Of a stretch of 10,524 nucleotides of DNA, positions 7,457 to 10,524 are shown piece after piece. The position numbers were made by a program, and so were the translations under genes. Every line of letters begins with the position of its first letter. Within the stretch, counting starts at the first letter, position 1. The stretch is from Bacillota bacterium (GTDB lineage Bacteria; Bacillota_A; Clostridia; Tissierellales; Peptoniphilaceae), in NCBI GenBank assembly GCA_023418535.1, contig JAEZZN010000038.1, positions 1 through 10,524 on the forward strand. The letters run 5' to 3'. The notes below the pieces were generated by a model that was not told the DNA's origin, searched no databases, and was given only the letters and a program-made list of their open reading frames with translations.

Positions 7457-8296
7457 TTATTCTCCCAAATTATAGTGAGAAAGAAACTCTTCTATTTGTT
7501 CATCATTAGAAAATTCAATGTTTACGGTCCATTTATTCCTGCTTTTATTGATTCTTACCTTTGTACCTAAAGATTCTTTAAGTCTATCTTCCAAATCTCT
7601 TACAAATATATCTTTCTTAACTCGTTTTCTTTTCTTAGTATTTTTTGTCTTTTCTATTTCATTTACTGTTATTTCATTTTTCAACAACAATTCTAAATAT
7701 TTATGTCTTTCTTCAATATTTTCAATTCCTAGTAATGCCCTACCTTGAGAAGAAGTAATATTTCCGTTTTCAATTTCTTCTATAGTCTTTTCATCTAAAT
7801 TGATTAAACGAACCATATTAGCTATATAAGTTCTGGATTTACCAAGTATATCGGATAGTTCTTGTTGAGTAAGATTATATTTTTTCATCATATTAGTGTA
7901 AGCCACAGCTTCTTCATATGGATTCAAATCTTCTCTTTGAATATTTTCTATCATAGAAATCATATCTTGATCTCTACCAGTTAATTCTTTTATTATAGCT
8001 GGAACTTCTTTTAAATTAGCTGTTTTAGCAGCTCTAAATCTTCTTTCCCCTGCTACTATTTTATATTTATCATTTTCTTTAATAAGTACTAAAGGTTGAA
8101 GTACACCATACATTTTTATAGATTCCGCTAAAGATTCTATACTTTCCATATCAAAATATTTTCTCGGATTACCTGAGTTTATTTTAATATCTTTAATATC
8201 AACCATTTGTATTTGATTGGTATTCTCGTTAATATTAATCTCTTTTTCTGGTATAAGTGCTCCAAGCCCTTTTCCTAAACCTTTTCTTCTAGCCAT
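7457..8296 (-). CDS. parB: Chromosome partitioning protein ParB (Spo0J)
   Basis: ParB is a CTP-dependent DNA clamp that loads at parS sites, spreads along DNA and recruits SMC. I start it at the ATG at 8296 (279 aa, MARRKGLGKGLGALIP, the typical ParB opening, which activates ParA). The GTG at 8302 is within the ribosome site, and AGG (8302-8304) is five bases from the chosen ATG. From that start: GERRFRA (83-89) is the CTP/arginine patch and ENIQREDLNPYEEA (117-130) is the second conserved box. The helix-turn-helix spans about 142-166 with LTQQELSDILGKSRTYIANM. A basic linker (about 217-228) leads to the C-terminal dimer domain. The positions equivalent to Caulobacter specificity residues 173/179/184/201 read Arg, Met, Asn, Ser by eye. 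The ribosome site overlaps the parA stop codon, so the two are probably translationally coupled. Confidence 0.96.
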   Translation of the reverse strand: MARRKGLGKGLGALIPEKEININENTNQIQMVDIKDIKINSGNPRKYFDMESIESLAESIKMYGVLQPLVLIKENDKYKIVAGERRFRAAKTANLKEVPAIIKELTGRDQDMISMIENIQREDLNPYEEAVAYTNMMKKYNLTQQELSDILGKSRTYIANMVRLINLDEKTIEEIENGNITSSQGRALLGIENIEERHKYLELLLKNEITVNEIEKTKNTKKRKRVKKDIFVRDLEDRLKESLGTKVRINKSRNKWTVNIEFSNDEQIEEFLSHYNLGE

Positions 8297-8302
8297 GTTC
8301 AC

Positions 8303-9055
8303 CTACTTATTATTTTTAATTATTTCATTTGCCAATCTAATATATGCTTTTGCCCCTTTTGATGATTTTTCATAATCGATTACAGATAATCCATGTGATG
8401 GAGCTTCAGCAAGCCTTATATTTCTTGGAATAACAGTCTTAAATACTTTATTCTTAAAATAAGCTTTAACTTCTTCTACTACATCTAATGACAAATTATT
8501 TCTACCATCAAACATAGAAATCAAAACTCCCTCTATCTCTATATTAGGATTTAAACTTTCCTTGATTAATTCTATAGTTTTAACTAATTGAGATACTCCT
8601 TCAAGAGCATAAAACTCTGTTTGTATAGGTATTAAAACAGAATCACTTGCAACTAAAGCATTTATACTTAATAATCCCAAAGAAGGTGGACAATCCATCA
8701 AGATAAAATCGTATTTATCAAGTTTATGTATTATATTTTTTAATAAACTTTCCCTATCTTCTATATTAACCGCTTCAATCTCAAATCCTGACAAGTCAGA
8801 TGTAGATGGTAAAATCCACACATTTTTTGCACTTGTTTCAACAGGAGTAAAATCTATATTGTTCAATAACGCATCATATACACTATATTCTAATTCATCT
8901 TTATCTACACCTAAACCTGAAGTACTATTTCCTTGTGGATCTAAATCTATTATTAATACCTTTTTGTTTTTTAAACCTAGTGAAGCCGCTAAATTTACTA
9001 CTGTTGTAGTCTTTCCGACCCCACCTTTTTGATTAAATATCGATATAATTTTCAT
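8303..9055 (-). CDS. parA: Chromosome partitioning ATPase ParA (Soj)
   Basis: A 250-aa deviant-Walker ATPase that binds DNA non-specifically as an ATP dimer and is released by ParB. In some Firmicutes it also controls DnaA. The deviant Walker A KGGVGKTT (10-17) carries the signature lysine at 10. DLDPQGNSTSGLG (37-49) is the A' motif and MDCPPSLG (120-127) the Walker B region. Later IPRNIRLAEAPSHG (about 210-223) is the conserved chromosomal ParA/Soj box. There is no N-terminal DNA-binding extension, as expected for the chromosomal type. The start is the ATG at 9055, five bases after GAGG; the GTG at 9061 overlaps that site. It heads a possible six-gene unit, with parB beginning within the stop region. 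Confidence 0.96.
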   Translation of the reverse strand: MKIISIFNQKGGVGKTTTVVNLAASLGLKNKKVLIIDLDPQGNSTSGLGVDKDELEYSVYDALLNNIDFTPVETSAKNVWILPSTSDLSGFEIEAVNIEDRESLLKNIIHKLDKYDFILMDCPPSLGLLSINALVASDSVLIPIQTEFYALEGVSQLVKTIELIKESLNPNIEIEGVLISMFDGRNNLSLDVVEEVKAYFKNKVFKTVIPRNIRLAEAPSHGLSVIDYEKSSKGAKAYIRLANEIIKNNK

Positions 9056-9060
9056 ACGCA

Positions 9061-9064
9061 CCTC
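9061..9064 (-). promoter_or_regulatory. Ribosome binding site deciding the parA start
   Basis: GAGG on the - strand is followed by TGCGT and then ATG at 9055. The alternative GTG start begins on the last base of this site, so it is unlikely to be used. Confidence 0.7.
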
Positions 9065-9071
9065 GTTGATA

Positions 9072-9100
9072 ATTATATCATAAAACTGATCTTAATTTAA
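9072..9100 (-). promoter_or_regulatory. Predicted extended -10 promoter of parAB
   Basis: On the - strand TGATATAAT (9072-9080) is a perfect extended -10 (TGnTATAAT). The -35 TTAAAT (9095-9100) is weak, with 17-base spacing. The start point near 9066 would leave a leader of only about 11-12 bases, just including the ribosome site. The nearest parS-like palindrome ends 13 bases upstream of the -35. Confidence 0.5.
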
Positions 9101-9112
9101 GATTTAGTTTAG

Positions 9113-9128
9113 TGTTTCATATGAAACC
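9113..9128. promoter_or_regulatory. parS-like site 1 (intact)
   Basis: TGTTTCATATGAAACC contains a perfect 14-bp palindrome (9114-9127). It differs from the classical parS TGTTTCACGTGAAACA at the two central bases and the last base. It lies just upstream of the parA promoter beside parAB, where parS sites are expected. Confidence 0.7.
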
Positions 9129-9135
9129 TTAAAGT

Positions 9136-9157
9136 ACTCATTATTCAATCAATGAGT
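9136..9157. repeat. Inverted repeat within the first parS unit
   Basis: ACTCATT (9136-9142) and AATGAGT (9151-9157) are perfectly complementary around an 8-base loop. There is no T-run, so it is not a terminator. The second repeat unit keeps the loop sequence but not the stem. The role is unknown and could be chance. Confidence 0.35.
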
Positions 9158-9181
9158 TCTAATATTTATTATATTTTTAAT

Positions 9182-9197
9182 TGCCTCATATAAAATT
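9182..9197. promoter_or_regulatory. parS-like site 2 (decayed)
   Basis: TGCCTCATATAAAATT keeps the TCATAT centre but has five differences from the palindromic form TGTTTCATATGAAACA, in both arms. It occupies the position in the first repeat unit that the intact site 4 holds in the second, so it looks like a degraded copy. Confidence 0.4.
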
Positions 9198-9216
9198 TCT
9201 ATTATTTCGTTTTTTA

Positions 9217-9232
9217 TGTTTCATATAAAATT
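9217..9232. promoter_or_regulatory. parS-like site 3 (one half-site intact)
   Basis: TGTTTCATATAAAATT has a perfect left half and three differences in the right half (positions 11, 15, 16). It is the counterpart of site 1 in the second repeat unit. One ParB subunit could still contact its left half. Confidence 0.45.
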
Positions 9233-9287
9233 TTAAATCATCTTATTATTCAATCCTTTCGATTTTATTATTTATTGTCATATTAAT

Positions 9288-9303
9288 TGTTTCATATGAA
9301 ACT
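9288..9303. promoter_or_regulatory. parS-like site 4 (intact)
   Basis: TGTTTCATATGAAACT contains the same perfect 14-bp palindrome as site 1 (here 9289-9302). It sits seven bases before the T-tract end of the rsmG terminator. Its distance from site 1 is 175 bases, centre to centre. Confidence 0.7.
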
Positions 9304-9309
9304 TTAAAC

Positions 9310-9336
9310 AAAAAAAAACTAGCTTTAAGCTAGTTT
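9310..9336 (-). terminator. Rho-independent terminator overlapping the rsmG stop
   Basis: On the - strand AAACTAGC (9329-9336) and GCTAGTTT (9316-9323) form an 8-bp stem with a 5-base loop, running into nine T (9310-9318). The TAG stop of rsmG (9330-9332) is inside the 5' arm. It separates the mnmG-rsmG transcript from parAB. Confidence 0.9.
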
Positions 9337-10037
9337 AATGGTTTTGTTCTTGGTTTCCCTCCAGATCTTGGAAATCTGTGGGGTGTTGCTTTTATTTTCT
9401 TTATTACAATCAGAGATCTTTGTCCCAGTGATAGAGGAAGTTCATATTCAATTACTTTATCTAAAACTCCTCCTAATATCTTTATAGCTCCTTTAGAGTC
9501 TTTGAGTTCTTCTTTGAAGTTTGGTCCTTTCATAGCTATAAAATATCCGCCAACTTTTACGAAAGGTAGACAATATTCTAATAAAGTTTGTAAATTGGCT
9601 ACCGCTCTTGATGTAGCTACATCATACTTTTCACGATACTCTTCTTTTCTAGCTATTTCTTCAGCTCTTCCATGTAAATTTTCTACATTTTCTAGTTTTA
9701 AGTCTTCTGTAACTATATCTAAAAAATTAATTCTTTTCTTAAGACTATCTAGTAAAGTAAAAGATAGGGTATCGTTGTATATTTTTAATGGTATTCCTGG
9801 GAAACCACCACCAGTGCCTACATCTATTATTTTTTGATTTTTTTCTATTACACCTGATTTAGTTATAAGTAGAGAATCTAAAAAATGCTTTATATACACT
9901 TCTTCTTCATCTACTATTTTTGTAATATCAATTTTATAATTCCATTCTTGAAGAAGATTATAGAATTTATCAAATTTCTCTATTGCATTATCATCTAATT
10001 CGTATCCTTCATTGATAAATATTTCTTTATACTTCAT
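9330..10037 (-). CDS. rsmG: 16S rRNA (guanine(527)-N7)-methyltransferase RsmG (GidB)
   Basis: A 235-aa cytosolic enzyme that uses S-adenosylmethionine to methylate G527 of 16S rRNA; loss in other bacteria gives low-level streptomycin resistance. EWNYKIDITKI (31-41) is the N-terminal signature (usually with NLT). KHFLDSL (50-56) is next, then the SAM loop DVGTGGGFPGIPL (72-84). LLDSLKKRINFL (95-106) holds the acidic ribose ligand region. SRAVANL (143-149) and MKG (169-171) follow, and the end HRFPRSGGKPRTKPL matches the family tail. Length is as in Bacillus (about 239). The ATG at 10037 lies inside the end of mnmG, with AAGGA about seven bases upstream, so it is probably translationally coupled to mnmG. 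The stop codon is embedded in the terminator. Confidence 0.96.
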   Translation of the reverse strand: MKYKEIFINEGYELDDNAIEKFDKFYNLLQEWNYKIDITKIVDEEEVYIKHFLDSLLITKSGVIEKNQKIIDVGTGGGFPGIPLKIYNDTLSFTLLDSLKKRINFLDIVTEDLKLENVENLHGRAEEIARKEEYREKYDVATSRAVANLQTLLEYCLPFVKVGGYFIAMKGPNFKEELKDSKGAIKILGGVLDKVIEYELPLSLGQRSLIVIKKIKATPHRFPRSGGKPRTKPLN

Positions 10038-10524
10038 TATTCTTCCTTCTTTGAACTTCTAGATATATTAATATAACATTTATATCTGCAGGTGTTACTC
10101 CTGGCATTCTTGATGCTTGCCCAACAGAATCAGGTCTTACTTTATTTAATTTTTCGATTGCTTCATGTTTTAAACCATCTATTTGTCTGTAATCTTCAAT
10201 GATATCCAGCTTTTTACTCTCCATTTTCTTAAATTGTTCAATTTGAAGATTTTGTTTTTCTATATAACCTTCATATTTAACTTCTGTCTGAACTTCAAGT
10301 TTATATGGTTTCTTTATTTCTGGTCTATTTGGATCGAATACAGCTATCATTTCATAATCAAGTTCTGGCCTCTTAATTAATTCGTGAAGAGTAGTGCCAG
10401 TTTTGATAGGGGAGCTACCAAGTTCTTCTAATATATTATTAGTCTCAGAAGTTGGGGTAATCATTACCGTCTTTAATCTTTCGATTTCTTTTTGAATAGC
10501 TTCTTTTTTTTCAAGCATTAATCG
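10027..10524 (-). CDS. mnmG: tRNA uridine 5-carboxymethylaminomethyl modification enzyme MnmG (GidA), C-terminal part
   Basis: Only the last 165 or so residues of an expected 620-630 are present. The reading frame is open to the window end, so the Met at 10518 is internal. The part seen is the all-helical C-terminal domain, which contacts MnmE and tRNA: LEKKEAIQKEIERLK, SSPIKTGTTLHELIKRP, VKYEGYIEKQNLQIEQFKKM and the near-terminal RPDSVGQASRMPGVTPADI. All match MnmG closely. The full enzyme, with FAD and MnmE, modifies the wobble uridine of several tRNAs. The catalytic and FAD-binding domains are outside the window. The stop codon lies 11 bases inside rsmG (overlap 10027-10037). The mnmG-rsmG-parA order points to an oriC-proximal location. 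Confidence 0.96.
   Translation of the reverse strand, partial: RLMLEKKEAIQKEIERLKTVMITPTSETNNILEELGSSPIKTGTTLHELIKRPELDYEMIAVFDPNRPEIKKPYKLEVQTEVKYEGYIEKQNLQIEQFKKMESKKLDIIEDYRQIDGLKHEAIEKLNKVRPDSVGQASRMPGVTPADINVILIYLEVQRRKNNEV

Larger units (their letters stand above)
9113..9304. repeat. Degenerate tandem duplication carrying the parS-like sites
   Basis: Two units of about 88 bp, 9113-9198 and 9217-9304, line up with an offset of 104-106 bases. Shared blocks in order: TGTTTCATAT, TTAAA, TTATTCAATC (9141-9150 and 9246-9255), ATTTATT (9164-9170 and 9270-9276), TAATTG (9178-9183 and 9284-9289) and CTCATAT/TTCATAT. Each unit therefore begins and ends with a parS-like palindrome about 70 bases apart. 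The rest of the 9062-9329 gap holds only the parA promoter and the rsmG terminator; I see no gene in it. Confidence 0.7.

Noticed and set aside
7518..7748. + strand open frame inside parB
   Set aside because: The Leu/Phe/Ser-rich translation is a reverse-strand artefact of the Lys/Glu-rich C-terminal half of ParB.
9253..9281. Second - strand promoter upstream of parA (ATGACA with AAGGAT)
   Set aside because: The -10 matches only three of six positions; the extended -10 at 9072-9080 is far better.
9113..9304. CRISPR array or replication iterons
   Set aside because: Repeats are few and palindromic, with unequal spacing and similar spacers. There are no cas or rep genes, and parAB is adjacent, so parS sites explain it better.
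9502..9837. + strand open frame inside rsmG
   Set aside because: It covers the conserved SAM-binding region of rsmG on the other strand and has no support of its own.
10183..10380. + strand open frame inside mnmG
   Set aside because: It is a Phe-rich shadow of the MnmG C-terminal helical domain.

Overview
The window comes from an AT-rich, low-GC Gram-positive anaerobe. Gene content (clostridial-type ArsR repressor, DUF4446 protein beside parB, phosphate acetyltransferase, mnmG-rsmG-parA-parB order) and strong AGGAGG-like ribosome sites fit Clostridia/Tissierellia. A Peptoniphilaceae-type genus (Anaerococcus, Peptoniphilus, Finegoldia, Parvimonas) is a reasonable guess, but the species cannot be fixed by eye. 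The mnmG-rsmG-parA-parB order is the conserved neighbourhood on one side of oriC in many Firmicutes. The origin probably lies beyond the right end of the window, but no dnaA or origin is inside it.

Left part (1-4580, mostly + strand): the 3' part of ftsH, which encodes a membrane AAA+ zinc protease and is cut at the window start, ends at a strong terminator. A self-contained metal-homeostasis cassette follows. An ArsR/SmtB-type repressor on the - strand faces a stand-alone HMA metallochaperone-like protein and a P1B-2 type Zn/Cd/Pb ATPase on the + strand. The about 100-bp divergent gap carries two promoters whose -10 boxes overlap, plus an imperfect 24-bp palindrome placed to control both.

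Middle and right part (4592-9055, all - strand): parA, parB, a DUF4446 membrane/coiled-coil protein, pta, mtnN and a YehR-like (DUF1307) lipoprotein lie head to tail with gaps of 1-31 bases. They may form one transcript starting from an extended -10 promoter just upstream of parA and ending at a shared hairpin at 4555-4580. This would join chromosome segregation to acetyl-CoA/acetyl-phosphate metabolism and S-adenosyl-homocysteine/methylthioadenosine salvage.

The 250-base gap between parA and rsmG (9062-9309) is the most distinctive stretch. It is a degenerate tandem duplication of about 88 bp (offset 104-106). Each copy carries a parS-like palindrome at each end. The two outer palindromes are intact (centre CATATG instead of the classical CACGTG) and the two inner ones are decayed. 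It probably forms a parS cluster for the adjacent ParAB. Upstream, the end of mnmG overlaps rsmG, and the rsmG stop codon is embedded in its own terminator.

The genes are mostly conserved housekeeping ones. I saw no mobile element, CRISPR array, tRNA or rRNA, and no convincing wholly new system. The novelty candidates are the parS cluster with its partner ParB, the compact divergent metal-cassette control region, and the extended DUF4446 protein.
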